NCBI RefSeq assembly: GCF_000277815.2
Contig: NW_004057898.1
Location: 1-64,000, forward strand
Source of the DNA: Encephalitozoon hellem ATCC 50504
Taxonomy: Eukaryota > Microsporidia > Unikaryonidae
DNA length: 64,000 bases
Reading direction: 5' to 3'
The position numbers were made by a program, and so were the translations under genes. The notes beneath the pieces were generated by a model that saw nothing but the letters and a program-made list of their open reading frames with translations, had not been told where the DNA came from and ran no database searches. This document shows, one piece after another, positions 34,151-42,773 of this stretch (its first letter is position 1; each line of letters opens with the position of its first letter).

Positions 34151-36952
34151 ATGCCGATGGAGAAAGAGCTTTCAGTAAAATGGGAGGAATCTAAGAGCTG
34201 TGCAAAAACAGTTCCGAGGAAAATAGAAAGGCCAAATATCTCAACGCTGGATTTTTGGAATGAGGATGCAGGAAATCCTCTTCATTCCGACAAGGATCAC
34301 GACGATTCAACAGATATGGATGCATTCTTCACTTCCACAGACCATGCAATAAGTACGAAAGAAAAGGAGATTTCTGTGTATTCGAAGTTTACAATAAGGG
34401 ATATCAGGAAAATCAAGGATTTCACGGTGTTAATAGGAGATGACATTGAATGCCACTTATCCGGGGAGTGGCGCGATATTGAATATAAGGTAAACAGCCG
34501 TGTCACTGTTCTTCGCTGCATTTGCTGCTCGGAGAAGGATGAAGCCTCTGATGTTGATTGTCTGGATGAAGTCTTTGAATCTGAATGTGAGGAATGTTCC
34601 TCTGAATGTGGGAAAGAAAACACAGAGCAGAGCACCCAAAGGAGCAAGATTTTTGTCACAGATACGAGAAACTATCTCGTGGTGGAGGACAATCCTGTTG
34701 CCATTACCACACTGTCTGAATCTTTAGTTTGCAGAAACAGGCGCTATGTAAACGCGAAGATCGCTTCAATAAGGCTTTCTCACACAGACGCAAGAGTTTT
34801 TATTGGAGTCATAGTTCATTTTATCATGGAAAGGGCCTTGATGCATAAAAACTTCGCTCATGACTTCTTGATAAGCCAGGCAAAGAAAGGGATTTCTGAG
34901 AATGTCATGCTAATGTATAAATGTGGAATCGATGAGAAGACGGCCCTCAACGAAACATTGAAGCTTATAAGGAACATACACATGTTTAAGGACTATAGAT
35001 TTGAGACAGTTGAGACGGAGAAAAGGCTCATGTCTCTTTTATTCAATATCAAAGGAGATGCAGATGCAATTGGAATTGATAAGGTTTTAGAGATCAAAAG
35101 CGCCAAGTCGCAACGGCCAGAGCACCGTGCACAGGTGATTCTCTATGCCCTCATGCTCAAAGAAAAGACGGGAAGCGACTTCTCCCCATACCTATATTAC
35201 ATTCCTGCTGGCGAGTTGATTGAGGTCAAGCTAAGGCACCAGGAAATCAGGAGTCTGCTTAATCTTAGGAATAAGATTGCCGTATTCAATGAGTCTTGCG
35301 AATGTCTGTGTGAAGACTACAGCTGCAGTGCCTTGCTGAAAATAAAAGGACTAGAGAAAACACACTTTCTGAGAAGGCAGCTGGAGGCAATAGACGAAGA
35401 GGAGGAAAGAGCGGTAGAATCTTTTATTCCTGCAACTCTCAGATACCAGAGGAATACGTTGATAGGACTGGATATTCAGGGCGGGCTTCCCCCGAACAAC
35501 ATATATCTGACCCTCTTCAGCTCTGATCTTGTAAAGATTTCAAAAGGAATTGTCGAGGAGACCAATGGAAACAAGTTACTAGTAAGGCTAAATGAAGAAG
35601 TTCTTTTCAAAAAAGAGGAAAGGATGTATGTGTCTTTTGGGGCCTCTGATATATTCTTTAGGTTCATGAGGTTCTCGCTTATCCACATTGCATATCCAAG
35701 ATATTGCACGCCTGAAGTTATCGGGGGGTTTGTCCTGCCTATGGAGCAGAAGGGCCTTGGAATAGATGATGAGTCCAATGAACCAAGCCTGAGTGATGTG
35801 AGCTCCGTGCTGACCGAGGAACTGAATGAATGCTTTGAGAGTGATAAGGAGACTCTAGACAGCGATAAAGAAGAAAAGCAAAGGAAAAGACTCCGAATGA
35901 ATGAAAATGCCGAGGACAAGGCCTTTTCGAATATACCAGGATCTTACAAAAGCTATGCGTTAGACGAAGACAAAATCTCAATACCTGAGGTTTTTAGAGA
36001 AGAATTCTTAAGACTCAATGATGACCAGCGTTCTGCACTATTCCTATCATTGAATTGCAAGAACTATAGAATTATACATGGGATGCCAGGAACGGGAAAA
36101 AGTACTCTTATATGTTTGTTGATAAAAATCCTTGTCCATCTCAAGAAAAAGGTTCTTTTGATATGCTATACAAACCTTGCCTTGGCAAATATTACAAAGA
36201 AACTGAGTGGAATCAGAATATACACTGCTGGGAAGGAGGGATTCTTCTTCAAAGCCACCACCGAGGCCAAGGTATTCTTTGAGAACATAGAGCTCGTTGT
36301 AGGAACGTGTTTCTCGTTTTCAGATCCTATCTATGTAAACAGGCAGTTCGATTTTTGTGTTGTTGATGAAGGTTCTCAGATGCATCTTCTTCTAGCATTG
36401 ATACCGGTAAGCATTTCTACAAAATTTGTAATTGTGGGTGATCATCTTCAGCTAAAACCTCTTTCGAGAAGCTCCAAGGAGCTAAGTCTTTCTCTTTTCG
36501 AGTATCTTCTTGGGGAAGACTATTCTAAGCTCCGAATTCAATACAGAATGGGAAATGAGATAATGAGGCTGTCGAACACGCTGTTCTATAATGGTGAGCT
36601 CGTTGGCAAGAAAAGGCCGTCCTCTGTTGAGTTTATTGACACGGACATTGTAGACTTTATATCGCTAGTGCCTTCCTTCGAAAAATGCACAATTCTCTGC
36701 TACTTTAATGCGCAAGTAGATTTAATAAGGGAGAAAACCAGGTGTGCTGTGGAGACTGTAGACAGGTTTCAGGGTAGTGAGGATGACAAGGTTGTTGTTG
36801 TTTTTGACCCTGTTTCCAAGTGTGAGGTGATGGAGAGTTCCGAGAGGCTCAATGTTGCTCTGACCAGGGCTAAGAAGCACCTTGTCCTTGTCGGTAGTAA
36901 GTCTAAAATGTCTGAAATAGATATACTGAAGAAGCTCATAAGTATTCTGTAA
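34151..36952 (+). CDS. DNA2: Dna2 nuclease-helicase
   Basis: The 933-residue protein is Dna2, which processes long Okazaki flaps and resects DNA ends. The RecB-like nuclease domain lies at about 170-430: 'IVHFIMERAL', 'GDADAIGIDKVLEIKSAKS' with the catalytic Asp, Glu and Lys, and 'HRAQVILYALML'. The cysteine group around 'CECLCEDYSC' with an upstream Cys fits the Fe-S cluster. The superfamily 1 helicase follows, with 'GMPGTGKSTL', 'VVDEGSQM' (Glu-Gly-Ser instead of Glu-Ala-Ser), 'VGDHLQLKPL', 'LRIQYRM', 'VDRFQGSE' and 'NVALTRAKKHL'. The longest frame opens at TTG; the first ATG is at 34151, with another at 34157. Confidence 0.92.
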   Translation: MPMEKELSVKWEESKSCAKTVPRKIERPNISTLDFWNEDAGNPLHSDKDHDDSTDMDAFFTSTDHAISTKEKEISVYSKFTIRDIRKIKDFTVLIGDDIECHLSGEWRDIEYKVNSRVTVLRCICCSEKDEASDVDCLDEVFESECEECSSECGKENTEQSTQRSKIFVTDTRNYLVVEDNPVAITTLSESLVCRNRRYVNAKIASIRLSHTDARVFIGVIVHFIMERALMHKNFAHDFLISQAKKGISENVMLMYKCGIDEKTALNETLKLIRNIHMFKDYRFETVETEKRLMSLLFNIKGDADAIGIDKVLEIKSAKSQRPEHRAQVILYALMLKEKTGSDFSPYLYYIPAGELIEVKLRHQEIRSLLNLRNKIAVFNESCECLCEDYSCSALLKIKGLEKTHFLRRQLEAIDEEEERAVESFIPATLRYQRNTLIGLDIQGGLPPNNIYLTLFSSDLVKISKGIVEETNGNKLLVRLNEEVLFKKEERMYVSFGASDIFFRFMRFSLIHIAYPRYCTPEVIGGFVLPMEQKGLGIDDESNEPSLSDVSSVLTEELNECFESDKETLDSDKEEKQRKRLRMNENAEDKAFSNIPGSYKSYALDEDKISIPEVFREEFLRLNDDQRSALFLSLNCKNYRIIHGMPGTGKSTLICLLIKILVHLKKKVLLICYTNLALANITKKLSGIRIYTAGKEGFFFKATTEAKVFFENIELVVGTCFSFSDPIYVNRQFDFCVVDEGSQMHLLLALIPVSISTKFVIVGDHLQLKPLSRSSKELSLSLFEYLLGEDYSKLRIQYRMGNEIMRLSNTLFYNGELVGKKRPSSVEFIDTDIVDFISLVPSFEKCTILCYFNAQVDLIREKTRCAVETVDRFQGSEDDKVVVVFDPVSKCEVMESSERLNVALTRAKKHLVLVGSKSKMSEIDILKKLISIL

Positions 36953-37007
36953 AAATTACTGAGCCTGATTAGTTTTACCTCGCCGAGATTGCCCTTGAGC
37001 TGTGAGC

Positions 37008-37292
37008 ATGTTGTTTTATGAGTTTTTCAGATCCAACATAGGAAAACGAATCTTCGTGATGCTGAAGGCTGGAGTATATGTATCTGGGGTACTGAGCAAC
37101 ATAGATCCATACCTCAATCTAAGCCTTTTGGAAGTGAACATACTTAGCAATCATCCTGGGCTGGATAGTATTTCTGTGTGTTCTATACGGGGCTCGTCGA
37201 TAAAATATGTCCTTGTTGATAAGGACTCTACTCTGCTGCAGGGAGTGAATGCTGGGAGTAGACTCAGAATGATACTTGATAAATGTTACTGA
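37008..37292 (+). CDS. LSM2: LSm2, U6 snRNA/mRNA decay ring protein
   Basis: The 94-residue protein is LSm2, shared by the LSm2-8 ring on U6 snRNA and the LSm1-7 ring in mRNA decay. It begins 'MLFYEFFRSNIGKRIFVML', the diagnostic LSm2 start. Sm1 contains 'VSGVLSNIDPYLNLSL' and Sm2 contains 'IRGSSIKYVLV'. The length matches yeast Lsm2 (95). The frame opens with GTG two codons upstream; the ATG at 37008 is the conserved start. GCCCTTGAG lies about 10 nt upstream. Confidence 0.92.
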   Translation: MLFYEFFRSNIGKRIFVMLKAGVYVSGVLSNIDPYLNLSLLEVNILSNHPGLDSISVCSIRGSSIKYVLVDKDSTLLQGVNAGSRLRMILDKCY

Positions 37293-37378
37293 ATGTTGTG
37301 TGTATGGCATCAATAAATATCATCTCTCTACAATGACTATTTGTTTCTCTTACCTCTAGCCCCATTTATTCTAGTTTA

Positions 37379-39541
37379 ATGAAAGACTGCAATAATCAGC
37401 AACTAAGGGAATCCGTTGCCGCTATGAAGAATTTTGTGCAAGAGCATTTGAACAAGGGTGTAGCATCATCAACCTGTGAGGAGATTTATCAGGTCTCGTG
37501 GCGCATGGCTAGGCGTAAGTCATGCAGGAAATCCTTGAAGGTAATAAGAAGGGCATCTAAAACCTTTGTAGACGGATCGATAGAAAAAGCACGCGAAGTA
37601 GATTCTCTTAGCATAGGGAAGTATCTGTATGATTTTAACTTCCATTGGAGCAGAAGCATGGACCTTTTCAGCAAGGTGTTTAATCCTATTGCACCTGTCG
37701 AAAAGAGGTTTATTGCCAGGCTATCTCCGAGGCTATTTGCACGGCTTGTGAAGGGGATTGAAGATAAGATAGTGGAGTTTTTAACACATAATATAAAAGA
37801 GGAAATAGAAGGCAAAAGAAGGATCAAAAAGCCAAATGAGTCAGCTCCCAGAGTCTGGGAACATCCTGCCTGCAAGAAGCAAAAACTGAATCAAAGTAGT
37901 GCCAATGAGCCAGGCAATAAACACTGTGAGAAGAAGATGCCTGACGAGTTTGAGCTACTTTGCAGGGAGAGACAGATTTCTGTTATAATCTGCATACTTC
38001 AGGATAGGGGATGTTTTGATATGTTTTCAGAAAGGATTATTGAGTGTTTGATTTCAGTTTTCAGCTCGAAAATATATGATGAGAATCTGGACATACTGAG
38101 CATAAAAGATCTCATTGATAGGTACAGGAAAGTTGAATATATGAAAGGTTACTTCTATGCAGTTGAATCTGGCCTTATGCGTAGGGTAGTTATGAATTAT
38201 ACGAGTGAGGAAGTTTTTGGCATGCTGAATAGGGAGGATGAAATGAGGCTGTGTGTAGGCTTTTTCTGTGCATCTGGCTCTGAGAAAAGGCTTATGGAAG
38301 TCATCGATATGTACTGTAAAGAGGTTATCAAGAGCCTTTCGATTGATAGATTTATTGAAGGATACTATTGGATCTACCTTAAGTTCAAGGAAATAGAGGA
38401 AGATAATAGGGACGATTGGTATCAAAAAATTAGGAAGGGGATTAAGAGATGCAAAAAGGAAGTTGTGAACACCAATGCTGACTGTGCGATTGAGAGTATC
38501 TGCGCGTGGACCGATTCCTTACTGAGAGGAAGAATAACGATTAAAGAAGACATTATTGAGGGAATGGAGCACAGAATTCGTGTCCCAGGAACTAATAAGG
38601 AGGACAGGGTAGACACGAGGAAAGTTTTGAAAAGTACAGGGATGGTGGAAGTCAATTTTGAGGGCAGCGTATGGAGAGAATTTCTTCTGTCAAATATTTT
38701 TGAGATGATTGGAGAGATTTTCCATTTTTGTGACAATAAGGAAGTATTTGAAACGGCTTTGCGAAATAAATTGGGAAATAGGCTTATTTCGCGGTCTTCA
38801 GTGTCTACACACTTGGAAAGCCTGCTGATAGACAGAATTGATCCGGGAAAAACCCAGCTGAACAAGATGAGATGTATGATAAAGGATTTCACCGAGAAAA
38901 AGCTATTTATGGGACACGAGATTTTACTTCTTCGGTCATGCAAATGGCCTAGATACGAAGAAGCTAGTCTTGGGATTCGAGACGTGGAAGAGATCAAGGA
39001 GAGATATAAGGAGGTGGAGAAAAATAGAAGAAAGATAGTTAGATGGAATGACCTGCTTTCGTCCTGTGAGATTGAGTTCTTGGGACGTACGGTTACGGTT
39101 ACTTTGGCCCAGTACCTTATTATAAAGCTTTTGGCAGAGAAGGATAGAGACATTGAGAGCTTGAAGGTATGCAAGACTTGGAATGAAAATCTTGAAATTC
39201 TAATGAAGAAAGAGCTAGTGAGAGTCGAGGAGGGGAAGTATTCCCTAAACTTAGGATTTTGGGAGGAAAATTCCTCCGTGGAATCATTGATTCCTCATAG
39301 CTTTGCATTACAGGGACAGCCTGAGGCTACAAGAATACCTGATGGGCTGGAACCTTATAAGGATCTTCTTGACTGTAAAATAGTAAAAGAAATGAATGCA
39401 AACAAGATACTAAGTAAGAGCAAGCTCAGAGAGCTTCTTGGGCAATGCCATCCATCGGAAATGTTCGATGAAAGAATAGAAAGCCTGGCGAATAGAGAGT
39501 TTTTAAGTATTGAAGGAGAAAACATAAAGTATTTGCCATGA
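37379..39541 (+). CDS. APC2: APC2/cullin-family protein
   Basis: This 720-residue helical protein has a cullin-homology C-terminus and is probably Apc2 of the anaphase-promoting complex. 'ILLLRSCKWPRYEEASLGI', 'RYKEVEKNRRKIVRWNDLL' and 'FLGRTVTVTLAQYLIIKLL' follow the order of landmarks in the cullin homology domain (WP..., R-x-L/I-x-W, R-T/L). The last 55 residues form a winged-helix domain. Asn673 takes the place of the neddylated lysine of canonical cullins (IVKEMN), which argues for Apc2 rather than Cul1-type proteins, since Apc2 is not neddylated. The N-terminal half is too divergent for a firm choice. Confidence 0.6.
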   Translation: MKDCNNQQLRESVAAMKNFVQEHLNKGVASSTCEEIYQVSWRMARRKSCRKSLKVIRRASKTFVDGSIEKAREVDSLSIGKYLYDFNFHWSRSMDLFSKVFNPIAPVEKRFIARLSPRLFARLVKGIEDKIVEFLTHNIKEEIEGKRRIKKPNESAPRVWEHPACKKQKLNQSSANEPGNKHCEKKMPDEFELLCRERQISVIICILQDRGCFDMFSERIIECLISVFSSKIYDENLDILSIKDLIDRYRKVEYMKGYFYAVESGLMRRVVMNYTSEEVFGMLNREDEMRLCVGFFCASGSEKRLMEVIDMYCKEVIKSLSIDRFIEGYYWIYLKFKEIEEDNRDDWYQKIRKGIKRCKKEVVNTNADCAIESICAWTDSLLRGRITIKEDIIEGMEHRIRVPGTNKEDRVDTRKVLKSTGMVEVNFEGSVWREFLLSNIFEMIGEIFHFCDNKEVFETALRNKLGNRLISRSSVSTHLESLLIDRIDPGKTQLNKMRCMIKDFTEKKLFMGHEILLLRSCKWPRYEEASLGIRDVEEIKERYKEVEKNRRKIVRWNDLLSSCEIEFLGRTVTVTLAQYLIIKLLAEKDRDIESLKVCKTWNENLEILMKKELVRVEEGKYSLNLGFWEENSSVESLIPHSFALQGQPEATRIPDGLEPYKDLLDCKIVKEMNANKILSKSKLRELLGQCHPSEMFDERIESLANREFLSIEGENIKYLP

Positions 39542-39572
39542 TACCCAGGAGCTCTGCTTTTATAGAATACTC

Positions 39573-39602
39573 ATTGGACCCTTATTTTTTGCAAGGGCCA
39601 AT
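39573..39602. repeat. Hairpin upstream of SHP1
   Basis: ATTGG-a-CCCTT and AAGGGCCAAT pair over ten bases with a single bulged A, around a nine-base ATTTTTTGC loop. It lies in the 131-bp spacer after the APC2-like stop. It contains GCAAGGGCC, the reverse complement of the 9-mer duplicated before SUA5 and TFB5, and resembles the hairpin at 34053-34074. Confidence 0.4.
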
Positions 39603-39672
39603 CAAGAATCTCTGAATTCTAACACTGCTTTCGAAATTATTTGATAAAAATGTTTTTCCCTTGGAGAGTTCA

Positions 39673-40371
39673 ATGGACTTAGATGCTCGAATTAAAAAGA
39701 TAATGGAGGAGGCCGGATGCTCATACGACTTAGCAAAAAAAGCCGATCAAGAGGCACAAGGGAACCTGCATGCGGCTATAGAGATGGCCAAGAAGAAGGG
39801 CAATGTTTTGTACTCTGGGGGACGAAGCGGGCTTTATGTCGAAGAAAGCCCACAGAGAAAGTCAATAACACAATACAAGAATGGCATTCTGGTAGAAAAC
39901 AAGTTCTACGATTTTTCGGTAAATGACAATATTAGACTCAAAGAAATGTTAGAGAAGGGAACCTTCGATGCATCTCTGCTTGGGTTGCATGGAGATACGG
40001 CGGAGGTTATTTATACAGAGAAGTTAGAGGAGGAATACAAAGAAGAGGCCAAAGCGCCGAAGATTGACACAAAATCTGCATTTGTAGGAGAGGGAAGGCG
40101 GATAGGCCGTTCCAATAGAGACATTCCCCATGCTAATATCGAGGATACACTAGAAATAGCCAAAGATGGAGATGTACTGTTCAAGGTTATGATTGGAAGC
40201 AAAAGGGTTACGGTCAAAATGCTAAGGTCACAAACAATTGGGGACTTCTTTGATTATATGGAAAGATACTATGACTTTGGACTCGTTTTGTCTACCAATG
40301 GAAAAGAGGTTCCTCCATCCCATAGTGTTGAAGAAATTGCAAACAAACTCGTTCTTCTCAGTAGAAGATGA
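39673..40371 (+). CDS. SHP1: Shp1/p47 (NSFL1C), UBA-SEP-UBX Cdc48 cofactor
   Basis: The 232-residue protein is the p47/Shp1 cofactor of Cdc48/p97, used in membrane fusion and ubiquitin-dependent degradation. A UBA-like domain covers residues 1-40 ('IMEEAGCSYDLAKKADQEAQ', 'NLHAAIEM'). The SEP domain follows ('ITQYKNGILVENKFYDFS', 'LKEMLEKGTFDASLLG'). The C-terminal UBX domain starts near residue 155, but its usual Phe-Pro-Arg loop is not evident ('VPPSHSVEEIANKLVLLSRR'). Yeast Shp1 has 423 residues. The frame is open from a TTG at 39661; the ATG at 39673 is used. Confidence 0.85.
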   Translation: MDLDARIKKIMEEAGCSYDLAKKADQEAQGNLHAAIEMAKKKGNVLYSGGRSGLYVEESPQRKSITQYKNGILVENKFYDFSVNDNIRLKEMLEKGTFDASLLGLHGDTAEVIYTEKLEEEYKEEAKAPKIDTKSAFVGEGRRIGRSNRDIPHANIEDTLEIAKDGDVLFKVMIGSKRVTVKMLRSQTIGDFFDYMERYYDFGLVLSTNGKEVPPSHSVEEIANKLVLLSRR

Positions 40372-40440
40372 GCCTGGAAAATACAATTAAATTTATTGAA
40401 CTTGACAAGGTTTTCTCCTCAATTTTGGGACTGCCTGCAT

Positions 40441-41133
40441 TCATACATGTACAAGATTTCCGCTTTGGCCTGGGAACCGAAAGTCCCTGCAAGCACTCCG
40501 GAGCTTGGTAACGTTATCTTGGCTAAAAGGAAAAGCAAGCGAGCTAAACACTTCGCAAGGGAGGAGGAGGCTTGCATACACAAGCTCTATTTCCTTATAT
40601 GATTCTTTGTCTAAAAGAAGTATTTTGTCCATCTTTTGTACAGAAGATGCCCATAGTTTGTCGATACACAGGACAACACATTCTTTTCCATCGTAGACAA
40701 AGGGTTCTTCTCCATCGTTGTCTTCTGGGGTCTTGGCTGTGCCCATAGCTTCAGTTGCAATTCTAATAGCACCCTTTTCCTGAAGCATTGCAAGAACTCC
40801 ATACATCCTGAGATACAGGCTTGGAAAATGAAAATTATAATCCAGGGCCTCAAACATCTCTGACTCGTAGTTCAAAATGCTTTCTTTATTGGACCCAGGA
40901 AGCTTCTTTATAAGAGCATCTATGCTTCCGTGTATCTCCTCACATTTAGAGGCAAGTATCACTATTGCATACACTACATCTTTCATTTCTTTTTCGTCTC
41001 TAAGTATTTTTCCGATGGTCTTGTCAAATATCTGTATGGATGTACTCCTCACCGTCATGGGTAGGCCCAAGTTTATGCATGCGTCCATGATATCCTTTCT
41101 GTACATTATAAGCTTTTCCGTCAAGCTTTTCAT
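40441..41133 (-). CDS. CCL1: Cyclin H-like protein (Ccl1, CAK/TFIIH)
   Basis: The 230-residue protein has a cyclin box and most resembles cyclin H, the activator of Cdk7/Kin28 within TFIIH. The first cyclin fold contains 'MYRKDIMDACINLGLPMTVR', 'VVYAIVILASKCEE' (the conserved Lys and Glu of the box), and 'ESILNYESEMFEALDYNFHF'. The second fold is recognisable as 'IDKLWASSVQKMDKILLLDK'. The E-x-x-L-x-F/Y-N/D-F-x-F wording is close to cyclin H and cyclin C; cyclin C is the main alternative. Human cyclin H has 323 residues. A 186-bp spacer lies upstream. Confidence 0.6.
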   Translation of the reverse strand: MKSLTEKLIMYRKDIMDACINLGLPMTVRSTSIQIFDKTIGKILRDEKEMKDVVYAIVILASKCEEIHGSIDALIKKLPGSNKESILNYESEMFEALDYNFHFPSLYLRMYGVLAMLQEKGAIRIATEAMGTAKTPEDNDGEEPFVYDGKECVVLCIDKLWASSVQKMDKILLLDKESYKEIELVYASLLLPCEVFSSLAFPFSQDNVTKLRSACRDFRFPGQSGNLVHV

Positions 41134-41319
41134 TAAAGGGTTGTAACATCACCGTTATATTGTTGCATCCTTAGATGAAATTCGTTTGTAGCACACATCT
41201 CCAATCTTAATCTAAGGAAAAATAGCTCCAAATCAAAAATACTATAAATCCTCAACAATAGTAACAAATAGGAACAGCCCAACAAAAGATAAGCGTCATT
41301 AGCCAAGTAGGATCCTTGT

Positions 41320-42498
41320 TTATTTCAAAAGTTTTCTGAGGTCGGAGTTAAGGTCCCCAGCTTTTTTCAATACCTTATGAACAGCCATTTCAAAGTCCTC
41401 TTGTGTCACGTGAACCCTCCTTTCTCTTAAAGCATACATCCCTGCCTCTGTGCATACAGCCTTAACCTCGGCCCCAGAGCATCCAACCATCTTTCCTGCT
41501 ATGGCCTCGAGATCAATTCCCTTGGTAAGGTTCATCTTTCTAGAGTGGATTTTCAAGATCTCAAGCCTTGCAGACTCTTTTGGCTGGGGGAACTCGATCT
41601 TCCTATCAATTCTGCCAGTTCTTAACAACGCAGGGTCAAGGATGTCGATTCTATTAGTAGCCATGATAACCTTGATGTTGTTGTGGGATTCAAATCCGTC
41701 GAGCTGGTTCAGGAGCTCAAGCATGGTTCTCTGCACCTCACTGTCACTTCCTTTATTAGAGTCTCCTCTCGTAGAGCCAATAGAGTCGATTTCATCCATG
41801 AATATGATGGACGGTGCATGCTCTCTGGCCATAACAAAAAGCTCTCTTACTAGCCGCGATCCCTCTCCAATGTACTTTTGCACCAACTCAGACCCTGAAA
41901 CCCTTATGAACTTGCATTGGGTATGATGTGCTACAGCTCGCGCCAACAAAGTCTTCCCTGTTCCAGGAGGCCCATATAAAAGCACTCCTTTGGGCTGTGC
42001 AATCCCGAGATTCTCAAATAGCTCTGGATGCTTTATCGGAAGCTCAATGACCTCCCTGATCTCCTTGATTTGCTCGTCAAGCCCCCCTATCATTTGATAT
42101 GTGGAGTCTGGAACCTTCTCAACCATCATAAGCGATACAAGTGGGTCCACCTTTGTGGGAAGTATCCTGTGGACATCATACGAATCACTACGGAGAGCCA
42201 CCCTCACTCCAGGTTTAAGATCATCATAGTTTACCCCATGCTCTACCTTTACCAAGTATTTACCATCTGGATTTGTTTTCACCAGGACTTGCATCTTTCC
42301 CATTTTTTCCACAACTATTCCAACATTGGAACTGGGCTCCTGTACAATAGATATCTCTTCTCTAAGAAACCTGACCCTCCTGTTCAGCTCTGCTCGCTTC
42401 TGTTCTAGAACTCGAAGCACCTTGGCTTTCTTTGCTATGAGCACTTCAAGGTGATCCAGCTTGTTACTGTAGAAGTTTTTGCAAAATCCCTCAGACAT
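41320..42498 (-). CDS. RPT6: 26S proteasome ATPase Rpt6
   Basis: The 392-residue AAA+ ATPase is Rpt6 of the 19S proteasome base. It has an N-terminal coiled coil (about 10-55), an OB domain, and the AAA domain with Walker A 'GPPGTGKT', Walker B '[11 protein letters not shown]', and '[12 protein letters not shown]'. The stretches '[20 protein letters not shown]', '[12 protein letters not shown]' and '[14 protein letters not shown]' identify Rpt6 among the six paralogues. The longest frame opens at a TTG; the ATG at 42498 is two codons downstream and has CCC at a short distance. Conservation is very high, as usual for this subunit. Confidence 0.96.
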   Translation of the reverse strand: MSEGFCKNFYSNKLDHLEVLIAKKAKVLRVLEQKRAELNRRVRFLREEISIVQEPSSNVGIVVEKMGKMQVLVKTNPDGKYLVKVEHGVNYDDLKPGVRVALRSDSYDVHRILPTKVDPLVSLMMVEKVPDSTYQMIGGLDEQIKEIREVIELPIKHPELFENLGIAQPKGVLLYGPPGTGKTLLARAVAHHTQCKFIRVSGSELVQKYIGEGSRLVRELFVMAREHAPSIIFMDEIDSIGSTRGDSNKGSDSEVQRTMLELLNQLDGFESHNNIKVIMATNRIDILDPALLRTGRIDRKIEFPQPKESARLEILKIHSRKMNLTKGIDLEAIAGKMVGCSGAEVKAVCTEAGMYALRERRVHVTQEDFEMAVHKVLKKAGDLNSDLRKLLK

Positions 42499-42684
42499 CC
42501 TCAAGGGATTACATTAGCATTGGATTTTGATTTGGAAAACAAACCAACCTTATAAGAAGGGGAATTTCTGGTTGTCTTACGAAGGCACATACGAGGTAAA
42601 GACATGAAGAAATGGTCTACATAGAAGCTTTATTCTCATACACCATCCCATATCAGCAGAACAGCGCATCCAACTCATATGTCG

Positions 42685-42755
42685 GCTGAGTTAGCTTAGT
42701 GGTAGAGCATGGCGTTGTGGCCGCCAAGATGCGGGTTCGATTCCCGCACCCAGCA
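42685..42755 (+). tRNA. tRNA-His (GUG)
   Basis: The 71-nt sequence forms a cloverleaf with anticodon stem TGGCG/CGCCA around the loop TTGTGGC, anticodon GTG. The D arm is GCTT/GAGC and the T arm is GCGGG TTCGATT CCCGC. The acceptor stem pairs GCTGAGT with ACCCAGC with an A-C mismatch at the fifth pair. A G precedes position 1 in the genome, at the place of the G-1 identity base of tRNA-His. A box (TAGCTTAGTGG) and B box (GGTTCGATTCC) are present. Confidence 0.93.
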
Positions 42756-42756
42756 C

Positions 42757-42760
42757 TTTT
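42757..42760 (+). terminator. RNA polymerase III terminator of tRNA-His
   Basis: Four T residues follow two bases after the tRNA, a minimal Pol III terminator. The convergent NTO1-like gene ends 14 bp further on. Confidence 0.55.
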
Positions 42761-42773
42761 GACATCACCAAAA

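Noticed and set aside
38422..39174. A 250-codon minus-strand frame antisense to the APC2-like gene
   Set aside because: The composition (Ser/Leu/Phe-rich) is typical of reverse-strand shadows and the sense frame carries the cullin landmarks.
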